DNA from: Bacteroidales bacterium
GTDB taxonomy: Bacteria > Bacteroidota > Bacteroidia > Bacteroidales > WCHB1-69
Length of the DNA: 64,000 nt
NCBI GenBank assembly: GCA_017551725.1
Contig: JAFZKY010000030.1
Span: 1 to 64,000, forward strand
Direction: 5' to 3'
Shown: positions 36,612-47,000 of the stretch, one piece after another
How the letters are laid out: the number at the start of each line of letters is the position of its first letter
Numbering within the stretch: position 1 is the stretch's first letter
Program-made: the position numbers and the translations under genes
Notes under the pieces: generated by a model
Seen by the model: only the letters and a program-made list of their open reading frames with translations
The model's database searches: none
What the model was told of the DNA's origin: nothing

Positions 36612-36674
36612 GATGACTTGGTTTTATGGAAAGTGACAATGAAGTGTCTCTTAATAAAGTAGAATAAGAGGCTG

Positions 36675-36682
36675 CAAAAATA
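36675..36682 (-). promoter_or_regulatory. -7 box upstream of the 36153-36611 gene
   Basis: TATTTTTG on the minus strand, 63 bases before the ATG at 36611. Confidence 0.55.
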
Positions 36683-36717
36683 CGAAAAGCAAAGTTCATT
36701 TTGTTGTATCTTTTTCC

Positions 36718-36725
36718 TATCTTTG
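36718..36725 (+). promoter_or_regulatory. -7 box for the defence-island leader
   Basis: TATCTTTG. The first plus-strand gene starts at 37010, so a transcript from here would have a leader of about 275 bases containing the stem-loop at 36831-36942. Confidence 0.55.
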
Positions 36726-36830
36726 CAACCCAAACAATAAGAATCTTAAACTAAAAACGAAGAATATATACGAAACAAATAGTAGAATAAAGAGTAAATA
36801 ACATATTATAAAGCGTTTTTGCTTTTCGAG

Positions 36831-36942
36831 TATACCTGAAATCGCCAAATTTTCAACTTACTACACGAGAAAGCAGAAATGCTCACGGTATATCCGTGGG
36901 CTTTCTTGTTTGTAGTAAGGGTTTTGGCGAACCTCAGGTATA
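36831..36942 (+). other. Long imperfect inverted repeat in the leader of the helicase operon
   Basis: Left arm TATACCTGA pairs exactly with TCAGGTATA at the right end; inward, TCGCCAAA, CTTACTACA and AGAAAGC each match their complements in the right arm, separated by short bulges. The tip is a small hairpin, CACGG-TATAT-CCGTG. A 15-base segment CAGAAATGCTCACGG inside the loop recurs with two changes at 36945-36959. It could be a regulatory RNA structure, a protein-binding site or a recombination site; nothing in the sequence decides. 36726-36830 and 36943-37009 hold nothing else I can name. Confidence 0.65.
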
Positions 36943-37009
36943 GACAGAAAGACTCACGGATTCTTTTTGTGACACTCCGAAAGGCGAAGCGCCAAAAACG
37001 CCAAGCCTT

Positions 37010-40000
37010 ATGAGCACCAAGTTTTTCAATAATATCGAGACGAGGCTGATGGACAAGTTCCACGGTATCGCCTCTGCAATGGCCAACTTCGACATTTTCC
37101 ATGCCGTGGTTGGCTATTTTCGTTCCAGTGGTTACTTCAAACTGCGAAAGGAGTTGGAGAATGTCAGCGAAATCCGCATCCTCGTCGGCATCAATACCGA
37201 CAACCTCTTCCGTCAATCACAAGCCGCCGGCAAACTGTTTTTCGGCGACAAAGAGGCGAGTCTTGAACAATATTGTGAGGATTTTCTCCGCGATGTCAAT
37301 CAATCGGAATACGCTTCCGAAGTGGATGAAGGCATCCGCCATTTCTGCGCCGACATTGCCGATGGACACTTGCAGCTGCGCATCCATCCCACTAAGGACC
37401 TTCACGCAAAATTTTACCTCTGCCTGCCAAAGGACCATAGCGAGCACAGCGACGGCTGGGTCATTATGGGCAGCAGTAACCTCAGCGCACAAGGACTCGG
37501 CACCACCGAACCGCCACGATATGAATTAAATGTGGCAATGAGAGACTATGACGATGTGCATTACTGCGAGGAAGAGTTTCAGAATCTTTGGGAAAATGCT
37601 ATTCCGATCACCTTGGATGATGTGAATCATATCGTCGAAAAGACACATCTCTCGCCAACTGAACATCAGCCCACTCCCTATGAGCTTTATATGCGAATGC
37701 TCATTGACCATTTTGGAACGCAGGTTGAGGATGATTTCGTGCCACAACTACCAGAAGGTTACGATGATCTTACTTATCAACGTGATGCGGTTGTCCAAGG
37801 TTATGACATTATGATGCGGCATGGCGGTTGTTTCATTGCTGACGTGGTGGGTTTAGGTAAAACAGTGATAGCAGCCATCATTGCCCAGCGTTTTATAGCT
37901 GCCAATGGTTATAATACTCGAATTCTCGTCATCTTTCCGCCTGCTGTGCGCAGCAACTGGGAGGACACATTCCGGGATTTCAGAATCAAGAACAAGTATA
38001 GTCGTTTTGTCAGCAATGGTAGTCTTGATAAAGTTGTTAATGGTAATGGCTACGATGAGAAGGAGTACTATGACCTTATTATTGTTGATGAGGCGCATAA
38101 TTTTCGACATGACAGTACTGGCAATTATGATTTGCTGCAGCGTATATGCAAGTCAGCACGTTTGAACAAAGGTAATGTTGAAGGAAACAAGCGAATATTG
38201 CTGTTGTCAGCCACACCACTCAATAATACTCCAGAGGACATCAAGAACCAGTTACTGTTGTTTCAAGATGCTGCGCGCTGTACGATTGACGGCATCAACA
38301 ATATTGCCGACATATTTGCTCCGTGGATCAAAGAATTCAAGATTCTTATGTCGCAACGTCGCACATTAAGCGCCGGTTTCCTTACCAACCGTATCGATGC
38401 CATTAATCAGGAACTTCGTCACAAGGTGTTGGAGAAAGTGATGGTGCGCCGTACCCGCAGCAATATCCAGCACGAACCGCGCTATGCCAACGAGATACAT
38501 TTCCCACAGTTGCTTGATCCCACCGATCGCACCTATCAGATGTCGCCCGAATTGCTGAAACTTTTCATTGACACCTACCTAAAACTGGTGGACACGCCAT
38601 CGGCGAATCTGAAGGAGGTGAACTCGGATATATTCAACGGAAGCGGCTTGCATTATGCCCGTTATCGTGCGGTGGAGTATTGTCCCTCTTACAAAGTCCC
38701 TTCCGGTAAAATGGCCAAACACATGGCCGATTCGCTTGCTTCCATCTACCAGACGCACATGGTCAAACGGTTGGAAAGCAGTTTCGATGCCTTCCGCCGC
38801 TCGCTCCACACTCTTCTGGATGCCACAAGGGGGATGATAAAAATGTTCCAGGAAGACAAAGTCATCATTGCCCCCGAGCTAAATGTGAAAAAGTTGCAGT
38901 CAGACGGGGTCGAGTTGGATGAGATCATAGAACTGGCCATCGGTAAGGGATTCGACCAGAAAGAGATACTCTTCCATGCCGCTGATTTCAAACCTGATTT
39001 CCTGCCGATGTTGGAATATGATGCCGATGTGTTGGACCAGCTGTGCAAGCGATGGGACAAAGTGAAATCTGACCCCAAGTTGGAACTGTTCATCAATATG
39101 CTACAGGGAGAACTGTTTGACAAAGAAAAGAATCCAGGCGGCAAACTGGTGGTGTTCAGCGAAAGTGTGGACACCGTCAACTATCTGGAGAAAGAGCTGA
39201 AAGAACGTCTGCACCGAGACGATATTTTGGCCGTGTGCGCCAAAAACCGCAAGCGTCTTCAAAAAACCATCCAAGCCAACTTCGATGCTAAGTACAAAGA
39301 AGAGTGGCATGACGACTACAACATCATTATTACATCCGATGTGCTGGCCGAAGGTGTAAACCTGCATAGAGCGAATGTCATTGTCAACTACGACAGCCCG
39401 TGGAATGCCACACGATTGATGCAGCGCATTGGCCGTGTGAACCGTATCGGCTCCACCGCTAATGCCATCCACAACTACATGTTCTACCCTTCCGACCCTG
39501 GCGATGCCATTATCAGCCTGAAGAAGAACTCTCTCATCAAATTGCAAAGTTTCCATTCCGCCCTCGGCGAGGACACCAAAATCTACTCGCACGACGAGCT
39601 GGTACACGAGTTCAAACTCTTCAACACCGACGTGCGCGACGAAACCGACCGCAGTCTGGAGCTGCTGCGCGAAGTGCGAGCCCTCCACGACAACAATCCT
39701 TCGCTCTACCGCCGAATCAAGAAGCTTCCGCCGAAAAGTCGTTGCGCCCGTAATGGAGAGACACTTCAGACCATCGTGTACCTGTCCTCTCCCATCAAAA
39801 AAGCCTTCTACCTCGTCGGTAACACCACCCGCGAGCTTTCCTTCCTCGAAGCTGCCGACATCTTCCATGCAGAACCCGATGAGAAAGCTGTGCCCTTCGG
39901 TGACAGTACACAACGACATTACGAACAAGTACAGAGCGCAATAAGGCAATACACCATCGACCAGCAGCGCGAGTATCAGGAAAACAAAATCAAAATTGGC

Positions 40001-40306
40001 AGCAAAGACAACGATGCTAAAAAAGCCGCCGCATTCCTGCGTGAAGTGCGTCCTCTGTTTGACGAGGAGGGTCGCTGCACCATCGACCGCCTGAAGCAGA
40101 TGGTGGAACGTGGATCCTACAACCAGTTGGCCGATGCCCTTAACCGTATCTCGAGAAAGCAGAAAAAAGAGCCTGCGCCGCTCACCAAGATACAGGAACA
40201 GCTTGAAGAGTTGGACAGACGCTACAGCCAGCCTCAGCCGCAAACCGCCACAAAACAGGTGGCATTCACCACAGCAGACATCATTTTAAGTGAAACATTC
40301 AAATAA
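37010..40306 (+). CDS. Fused PLD-nuclease and SNF2-type helicase (defence/restriction)
   Basis: 1098 residues. Residues ~25-190 are a PLDc_2 phosphodiesterase domain with the catalytic H132-x-K134 (DLHAKFYL) and GSSNLS (~153-158). A single HKD motif implies action as a dimer. Residues ~250-900 are an SF2/SNF2 helicase: Walker A DVVGLGKT (278-285), DEAH (360-363), LLSATPLNN, and the C-terminal motifs SDVLAEGVNL and QRIGRVNRIG. The remaining ~200 residues are helical and charged. Pairing with the methyltransferase 8 bases downstream suggests a restriction-modification-like system in which this protein translocates and cuts DNA. DISARM also uses PLD and helicase proteins, but as separate genes with DrmB, absent here. 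Confidence 0.9.
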   Translation: MSTKFFNNIETRLMDKFHGIASAMANFDIFHAVVGYFRSSGYFKLRKELENVSEIRILVGINTDNLFRQSQAAGKLFFGDKEASLEQYCEDFLRDVNQSEYASEVDEGIRHFCADIADGHLQLRIHPTKDLHAKFYLCLPKDHSEHSDGWVIMGSSNLSAQGLGTTEPPRYELNVAMRDYDDVHYCEEEFQNLWENAIPITLDDVNHIVEKTHLSPTEHQPTPYELYMRMLIDHFGTQVEDDFVPQLPEGYDDLTYQRDAVVQGYDIMMRHGGCFIADVVGLGKTVIAAIIAQRFIAANGYNTRILVIFPPAVRSNWEDTFRDFRIKNKYSRFVSNGSLDKVVNGNGYDEKEYYDLIIVDEAHNFRHDSTGNYDLLQRICKSARLNKGNVEGNKRILLLSATPLNNTPEDIKNQLLLFQDAARCTIDGINNIADIFAPWIKEFKILMSQRRTLSAGFLTNRIDAINQELRHKVLEKVMVRRTRSNIQHEPRYANEIHFPQLLDPTDRTYQMSPELLKLFIDTYLKLVDTPSANLKEVNSDIFNGSGLHYARYRAVEYCPSYKVPSGKMAKHMADSLASIYQTHMVKRLESSFDAFRRSLHTLLDATRGMIKMFQEDKVIIAPELNVKKLQSDGVELDEIIELAIGKGFDQKEILFHAADFKPDFLPMLEYDADVLDQLCKRWDKVKSDPKLELFINMLQGELFDKEKNPGGKLVVFSESVDTVNYLEKELKERLHRDDILAVCAKNRKRLQKTIQANFDAKYKEEWHDDYNIIITSDVLAEGVNLHRANVIVNYDSPWNATRLMQRIGRVNRIGSTANAIHNYMFYPSDPGDAIISLKKNSLIKLQSFHSALGEDTKIYSHDELVHEFKLFNTDVRDETDRSLELLREVRALHDNNPSLYRRIKKLPPKSRCARNGETLQTIVYLSSPIKKAFYLVGNTTRELSFLEAADIFHAEPDEKAVPFGDSTQRHYEQVQSAIRQYTIDQQREYQENKIKIGSKDNDAKKAAAFLREVRPLFDEEGRCTIDRLKQMVERGSYNQLADALNRISRKQKKEPAPLTKIQEQLEELDRRYSQPQPQTATKQVAFTTADIILSETFK

Positions 40307-40314
40307 GCCCAACA

Positions 40315-43260
40315 ATGAATACCGAGAACCTCCGTCAGATTTTCAAGTCGCCGTTTGACTATAAGACTTACAGCAACGAAATCGTTCATCGTCTTTTCGG
40401 TTGCAACGACGTGGTCTCACGTCCCGAATTGCTCGACACCAACGCCGAAGGCGACCAAAGTTTTTTCATCGGTCAGATGGATGACACCGACCATCGTCTG
40501 CTCGGTTTCTTCTACACCCGCGTGGCGGATGGCGGCGATGTGCGCCGCAAGCGCGTGGGTCTGCGCAAGCTGATCAGTCCCTATCTGAAATATGATGTGG
40601 ACGGAGCCATTGCCGTTTTTGATGACGGTCGGCACTGGCGCTTGTCCTACATTTGCGATCTCAAGGAGGGCAGCACCTCGGCCAAACGGTTCTCCTATAT
40701 CTTAGGCGACGAAAACGGGCAATACAAAACGCCGCTTGAGCGATTGGAGAAGGTGGCCAAACTGAATGGTCGCTTAAAACTATCCGATATCAAGGAATCC
40801 TTCTCGGTGGATGCGCTCAGCGATGAGTTTTTCGACGAATACCATATCCATTATGACCGGATTGTGGCGGAATTGGCAAGACAAGGAAAGACAGGCGCAA
40901 TTCATCACGACTACGTCAAAAAAATGATGGGACGCATTGTATTTCTGCACTTTCTGCAGAAAAAAGGATGGCTCAACGGCAATCCGACGTTCTTGCGCGA
41001 CCTCTTTTGCCACAGTCCCCATCAGGCTGATTTTCTCGAACAAGTCTTGGAACCGCTCTTTTTCGGAATCTTCAACACCGAATCCGAACAGCGTGAGAAA
41101 TTGTTTGCCAACGAACATTGGGATAAGGAGTTGTTGAAGCAGTGGGAGCAGCTGCCTTATCTCAACGGCGGTTTGTTTGAGCGCGATGAGATAGACAAGA
41201 TGAACATACGGCTACCGGCCTCGTTGTTCGACAACCTTTTCACCTTTTTGGCCTCCTACAACTTCACCGTGGATGAAAACGACCCCGACGATGCTGAAAT
41301 TGGTGTCGATCCTGAAATGTTGGGTAAAATCTTCGAAAGTCTGTTGGAAGACAACAAAGCCAAGGGCGCGTTCTACACCCCGAAGGAGATTGTGCGGTAT
41401 ATGTGCAAGGAGTCGTTGATTGCGTATCTCAGTGAACAATGTACAATGAACAATGTACAATGTAATGATGCGGTTCGGTCGTTCGTGGAGAATCACGAAT
41501 TCCCGAAGGAATTAAAACCTCATTGGGATATTCTTGACAAGGCATTGCGTGAAGTGAAAATCTGCGATCCTGCCATTGGCAGCGGCGCGTTCCCGATGGG
41601 ATTGTTGAACGAATTGTGGCGGTGCAGGGAGGCAATAGGAACACCATTGTCGCGTCTGCAATTGAAAAAGGAGATTATCGAGAACAACATCTACGGTGTG
41701 GACATCGAGCGTGGTGCCATCGACATTGCCCGCCTGCGTTTCTGGCTCAGTATTGTGGTTGATAGTGAGGAGCCGCAGGCCTTGCCCAACTTCGACTACA
41801 AATTCATGCAGGGCAACAGTCTGATAGAGAGCTTCGAGGGGGTGGATTTGAGCCGGATGATGGACCAGGATGGGATGATGAGCGGTCTTGGCAAAGGGAA
41901 GAGCAAGGCAGGCGCGAACCAGTTGGGCATCGAGTTCGTGAGCGAGGACACCAAGCGCAATTTGCAGCTGATGTTGCGCGAATACTTCAGCATCACCGAC
42001 CACGTGAAGAAAGCCGAGATGAGGCAGAGCATCAACGACAGCGTGAAGAGCTACATCCGTCAGTTAGGGATTTCCCCACGTGCCGAAATCCGCCTCTCCA
42101 CTCTCGACCCTTCCGCCAATCAGGAGTTCTTCCTCTGGCACACGTGGTTCAAGGACATCTTCGATGGGGGTGGGTTTGATATAGTGATTGGGAACCCGCC
42201 GTATATCCGCCGCACAGAATTACCAGAAAGTGCCAAACTACAATATGAGCGCACATATAAAAGCGCAACATTGCAATATGATATATACTTGTTGTTCATT
42301 GAATTTGGTCTATCCATTTGTAAAAAAGAAGGACAGTTGTGTTATATCAACCCTATTAGATTTTTTAGTTCAGATTACGGACAATCATGTAGAACATTGA
42401 TAATAAAAGATCATTTATTGAAAAGGGTTGTTGATGTTTCGCAAATTGAGGTTTTCAAGAGTGCGATGACATATCCATGTGTGCTTCATATCCAAAATCG
42501 AAAAGAAGCAGATTATTCAATTGAGTTTTATGCGCCAGAATGTCTCCAAGTTATTGATAATGTTACAAAGGGGCCGTGTAAATTACTACAAAAAAAGAAT
42601 GTTCTTGACGATCCCGAGCATAGAATAATTGTCTCTGAAAACCACAATTTGATTAGAAAGATCGACCAAAACAGCAAGCCTGTAGAAACATGGTTTAAAG
42701 TATCAAGAGGGTTGCCAAACAATAAAGTTGATTTCATGGGCGATAATTACTATGCATTGAAATCAACTATGGTGAAAAAATATAGGATTACGGACGCATA
42801 CAAATTAATTGACACTGACTTTAGTGATGCTTTTAGAGATGAGATGATCATTCTTCCGCGGACAGTTCTCTTTCTACAAGCGACTATGAAAGAGAAAAAT
42901 ATTGTATTGCTTGACAGAATTTATTATTTGACTCAGAAAGCGCCTGTCAACACACGTTTTGTTCTTGGCGTAATCAACTCAAAGGTTACCAATTTTTGGT
43001 TTGAACATTATTATGGAACAACAAAGGTTTCTGGCGGTTATTTTGACTTGAATGGAACACAAATCAAAAGCATTCCCATCCCGAATGCGACGACCAAACA
43101 ACAAAACGCAATATTATCATTGGTCGAAACTATCCTCAAAATGAAGAAGCAAGACATTTCGACAGACACGTCGGATTTGGAGAGGGAAATTGATGGGCTG
43201 GTGTATCGGTTGTATGGGTTGACGGAGGAAGAGATTGCAAAAATTGAGAAAGAAAGGTGA
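40315..43260 (+). CDS. Eco57I-like adenine-specific DNA methyltransferase
   Basis: 981 residues. Residues ~1-350 are a helical N-terminal region; I see no PD-(D/E)XK signature there. The SAM motif is DPAIGSGAFPMG (418-429) and the catalytic motif is IGNPPYIRR with NPPY at 627-630, giving N6-adenine specificity. Residues ~640-930 are the target-recognition region (TaqI C-like), followed by a helical end. From about 42190 to 43130 the DNA is much more AT-rich (25-32% GC in sampled 60-base lines, against 55% upstream), consistent with exchange of the recognition domain. A 14-base tandem repeat is in frame near residues 373-382. Probably protects host DNA from the upstream helicase-nuclease. Confidence 0.92.
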   Translation: MNTENLRQIFKSPFDYKTYSNEIVHRLFGCNDVVSRPELLDTNAEGDQSFFIGQMDDTDHRLLGFFYTRVADGGDVRRKRVGLRKLISPYLKYDVDGAIAVFDDGRHWRLSYICDLKEGSTSAKRFSYILGDENGQYKTPLERLEKVAKLNGRLKLSDIKESFSVDALSDEFFDEYHIHYDRIVAELARQGKTGAIHHDYVKKMMGRIVFLHFLQKKGWLNGNPTFLRDLFCHSPHQADFLEQVLEPLFFGIFNTESEQREKLFANEHWDKELLKQWEQLPYLNGGLFERDEIDKMNIRLPASLFDNLFTFLASYNFTVDENDPDDAEIGVDPEMLGKIFESLLEDNKAKGAFYTPKEIVRYMCKESLIAYLSEQCTMNNVQCNDAVRSFVENHEFPKELKPHWDILDKALREVKICDPAIGSGAFPMGLLNELWRCREAIGTPLSRLQLKKEIIENNIYGVDIERGAIDIARLRFWLSIVVDSEEPQALPNFDYKFMQGNSLIESFEGVDLSRMMDQDGMMSGLGKGKSKAGANQLGIEFVSEDTKRNLQLMLREYFSITDHVKKAEMRQSINDSVKSYIRQLGISPRAEIRLSTLDPSANQEFFLWHTWFKDIFDGGGFDIVIGNPPYIRRTELPESAKLQYERTYKSATLQYDIYLLFIEFGLSICKKEGQLCYINPIRFFSSDYGQSCRTLIIKDHLLKRVVDVSQIEVFKSAMTYPCVLHIQNRKEADYSIEFYAPECLQVIDNVTKGPCKLLQKKNVLDDPEHRIIVSENHNLIRKIDQNSKPVETWFKVSRGLPNNKVDFMGDNYYALKSTMVKKYRITDAYKLIDTDFSDAFRDEMIILPRTVLFLQATMKEKNIVLLDRIYYLTQKAPVNTRFVLGVINSKVTNFWFEHYYGTTKVSGGYFDLNGTQIKSIPIPNATTKQQNAILSLVETILKMKKQDISTDTSDLEREIDGLVYRLYGLTEEEIAKIEKER
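41433..41460 (+). repeat. 14-base tandem repeat inside the methyltransferase gene
   Basis: Two exact copies of TGAACAATGTACAA in coding sequence before motif I. The unit is not a multiple of three, so gain or loss of one copy would shift the frame and disrupt the enzyme. Confidence 0.8.
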
Positions 43261-43301
43261 AACCCTTTTTTCAATTTGTTTATTTCATTTCATAATTTTT
43301 T

Positions 43302-43309
43302 TATTTTTG
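43302..43309 (+). promoter_or_regulatory. -7 box upstream of the small one-TM protein gene
   Basis: TATTTTTG, 18 bases before the ATG at 43328. Suggests transcription separate from the methyltransferase. Confidence 0.55.
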
Positions 43310-43327
43310 CAAAAACAATTAATCGGT

Positions 43328-43930
43328 ATGGCTACATTAGGTGAAATCATGAGAGACCCTTCGAAAACATCAAAAGAAGACATTGAGAATTTTGAAGGAA
43401 TTGTAAGGATTCTTAAAGAATTCAAAGAAAATGCTAAACCTTACGAATCTATTTCTTTAGATTCAGGACGAAATATATCAGAAATCTCTCAACGAGTTTA
43501 CCAAGAAAACCTCATATTATCTGCAATCATAGAGGCTTTTGTTTTCAAAAAAGAATATAAATTCAATGAATTAAACACTTGGGTTTTTAATTATGTGGAT
43601 AAAGATTTTATTTGGGACGTTTCTGTTCCCTATTATAGAATGTGCATAGCCAAGCTATGCAAACTTCAACTCCTCAATGAAACAAAAGAAAATGAAGAGG
43701 ATAACAATCCACATTATACAATAACAGATAAAGGCATGGACTCCCTTCGAGAACAAATTTTTTCTAATTTGGCACAGTCCTCTTTGTATAATTATCAAGC
43801 TAGCAAGATGAATGAACAATCCATTTCAATAAACAAAAGCATTAAGAGAATCACATGGGGTGCTTTGATTACTGCCATTGTATCTGCTGTGATATCCCTG
43901 CTGGCTTTAACATTTACAATCTTTCGATAA
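43328..43930 (+). CDS. Hypothetical protein with one C-terminal membrane helix
   Basis: 200 residues from the ATG at 43328 (MATLGEIMRDPS); a longer frame from 43235 overlaps the methyltransferase and the promoter and is rejected. The middle looks helical, with a winged-helix-like stretch (HYTITDKGMDSL, ~140-151). A single hydrophobic helix at ~177-197 (ALITAIVSAVISLLAL) ends the protein. AT-rich like the gene that follows. In a defence island a one-TM protein could be a membrane effector, but this is inference; I recognise no family. Confidence 0.75.
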   Translation: MATLGEIMRDPSKTSKEDIENFEGIVRILKEFKENAKPYESISLDSGRNISEISQRVYQENLILSAIIEAFVFKKEYKFNELNTWVFNYVDKDFIWDVSVPYYRMCIAKLCKLQLLNETKENEEDNNPHYTITDKGMDSLREQIFSNLAQSSLYNYQASKMNEQSISINKSIKRITWGALITAIVSAVISLLALTFTIFR

Positions 43931-43985
43931 CTTATAAAAAATATAATGCTCCCAAAATTTCGGACAGTAGGTTAAACCAAAAAGT

Positions 43986-43993
43986 TAATTTTG
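43986..43993 (+). promoter_or_regulatory. -7 box upstream of the STAND gene
   Basis: TAATTTTG matches TAnnTTTG, 56 bases before the ATG at 44050. Confidence 0.5.
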
Positions 43994-44049
43994 CTGTTTG
44001 AAAGGAAAGAGAGCACATATTTAACGCTACTTTATTAAAAACGCTTCAG

Positions 44050-47000
44050 ATGATAGAATATATTGTACCACAAATAATAAAATATCAGAACGTCGATGAC
44101 TTATTGGAGAACAACAATAGGGACCGTTTATCATTTGACACAATAAAACACCTGTCAATAGATGAATTACTTCAAGATGACTTCGTTTGTGTTGTAGGCG
44201 AGCCAGGTATTGGGAAAACAAGACTTGTTGATGAGATAGAGGACCAAATCCCGACAAGGTTTCACCATTGTACTGCTTCAAAGATTAGTCTTGAGCCAAT
44301 CCCAAGAGATATTGAATATTGTATTATAGATGCTTTGGATGAGGTTGAGGGAAATTTGTTCTATAGTACGTTGCTATTAATCAAGCAATATAAAGAAGAC
44401 AATCCCAATGTCAAAGTTTTGTTCACTTGCAGGAAGCACTATGTCGCATCTTACGCAAAGCATTTTTCGTCTTGTAAAGGGCTGTTATTCATAGAATTGT
44501 GTAGATTAAGCAACAATGATGTAATGGAAATTGTTAATGGGTGCTCCGAAATGATAAGAACCAATGTTGCAAAAAGCACAAAACTAAAAGAACTCTTGAC
44601 AATCCCGAGGTATTTAACATTTTTGCTAGAACACGAAAAGCAAAAAGGTAGTTGCTCAAATATCGGTGAACTATTTGAGTTTATTATCAGCAACTCAATA
44701 CAAACAGCCATAAACAAGCGTCAATACAATAATAATCGTCAAAAGAACACAAAGCGTCGAAAGAGGATTGATCTTCAAGACAATATTAATGAAGGAAGTC
44801 GAATCCTTATACAAAGAGTTTTAGAGAAAGTTGCTTTCATCATGGAGATAAGTCGCAAAGACCAAATCTCAAAAGATGAGCTTTACACGATTCTTGATGA
44901 AATAAAGGGAAATATGGCGCAGATGCTTGTTGTAAATTTTGATCTGCTTTATTTTGAAAGTCGCATACTGAAAGACACAAATGGAATATTACAATTTGAA
45001 AACACCGAGCTGCAGGAATATCTCGCAGCTAAAGAGTTGTGCCGACAAGATAATATAGAAAGTGTACTCTACGATGTCGCCGTACAAAAAGACTTAAAGC
45101 ACATATATCCCAACTGGTATGATGTTATTCCTCACATATCATATACAAAAGATGAGATTCACACTTTTATCAATGTGATCAAACTCATCGTTTCATACGA
45201 ATCAAGCCTTGAGAATAATTCATTCGAATCACTTTTGAGATATGTCGATCCTTCAGTTTGCACGCTTCATCAAAAAGAAGAGCTCTTTTCTGTATTACTT
45301 GAGCATTATCTACGCATGCCAGCATACATTGGGTGGAAAAGCAAAACCGTCAAACTGATGCAGGATTGCTATACCTCAAAGTGTAGAAACATGTTAATGC
45401 CACCTTTTAAGCAGCTAAACAAGATACAATTGACAAACATCTATGACATACTTGAAGAAATTAATGAAGAGAACCAACTTGACACCGAAGTATCAAAGTA
45501 TTGGACGAATGCTGCAAACGTTCTCATCCAAGATGAAAATGATGAAAAAAAGACAGCAGCCTTAAATCTATTTAATGCACTTAAAGACCAAGAAAACCTT
45601 ATTCGTCTTTCTAAAGATTATAACAGTTTTACTTTAGACGTAAAACAAAAGTATAATGAAGTAACTGGCTACAGTAGACTTACGGATAAGGATGTAGTAG
45701 ATTGTTGGTTGGATGGATGCTATGGATGTAATCCTTATGCAATCAACGCAGTTTTATATATCGAAGACGTTTCTACTATTACTTATGCATACGGTAACAT
45801 TATAAAAAAGGATAAACTTCGGGAATTCTTTGATCCACAAGGGACATTGGCTGTATTTTATGAATTGTATCTAAAGAAACAATTCGATATTGTTTGGAAT
45901 AAAGACGTTGAAAGCAAAATGCTGATAGTAAAAGTTTTTGCGGGTTATATAAACAATCCTTCATACACCACTCACGGCGAAATCAATGCTAGTGTCAAAC
46001 AAATATTGCTCGAAGAAAAGACAGGGGCGTTATTTGTTGGTTGTTTTAATAAAAACGAATGGGTTTTAGAGAATCTTTTCCGTCGCTTTGACGCTAAGCT
46101 AATCGATGCAGAACTACTATCTGCTATAGACATCTTGTTGAATAAAGCAACGATGCAAAAATGGTTGGTGGATCATGTCCTCACTTCTCTTGTTTACAAA
46201 ATACGGAATGATGAAGTCAAGAGAAACTCTGTGTCTAGTTATTTTAATCGTTATGCTGAAACATTTGAAAGATGGGACAAGAATTCAGAAGAAGCAAAAA
46301 AGGAACAAGTAAATCCGGAATTTCTTAAGGCCTACGAGAGTCTTTCAAACCCTGACGTGTCAACAAATGAAAAATATGAAGCAGCATTTAAGTTGTCAAA
46401 AAACCTAGATTTTATTCAGCAACAAGATCCTCGTCCTTTCTTGGATGTTATTGAAAAGTTCTTTGACGAGTTTGACCTGGACAAAATGATCTTGGAAAAG
46501 ACGGGAGAGAATTCTTTTAGTTTGTCATCACCCTTGGTAGCAATACCAGATTTTGTAAGGGCATTGCACCATTTAAAGAAGCGAAACCTATTGGAGAAAC
46601 ACAGAATCGTTTTAGCTAAAACTTTGCCATTTGTTTGCTGTACTACAAATTCTGGCGTTAGGGAAATAAGAGACATTTATAAGTCAGTAATTGGGAACAT
46701 TAGTAAAAAGGGAAAAAACGAACTTGTTGATTGGTGGCAATCAAGAAAGGACGACCTAATGAATATAAGTTCAGACGATATATTTGCTTGTATTACTGAT
46801 TATGGTATTGATTCATTATCATATAAGCTGGAAGAGTACATCGACGACTACATAAAACAACAAGAGTTGAGTCATTGGTTAGCTGCATCAAAGGCTTTGG
46901 ACTTAATTTCAAAAGGATACCGGAACTGGGATGCTGAGAAATATCGAGATTTATTTAATGCATTGCACGCTGACGATATTGAAAGTATAAAAATGCAATG

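Noticed and set aside
36806..37216. Minus-strand frame across the stem-loop and the helicase start
   Set aside because: Antisense to the helicase N-terminus and crosses the inverted repeat; no motifs.
43931..44049. Possible insertion-sequence end (TTCGGACAG) upstream of the STAND gene
   Set aside because: No matching inverted end or transposase could be found in the window; too short to support.
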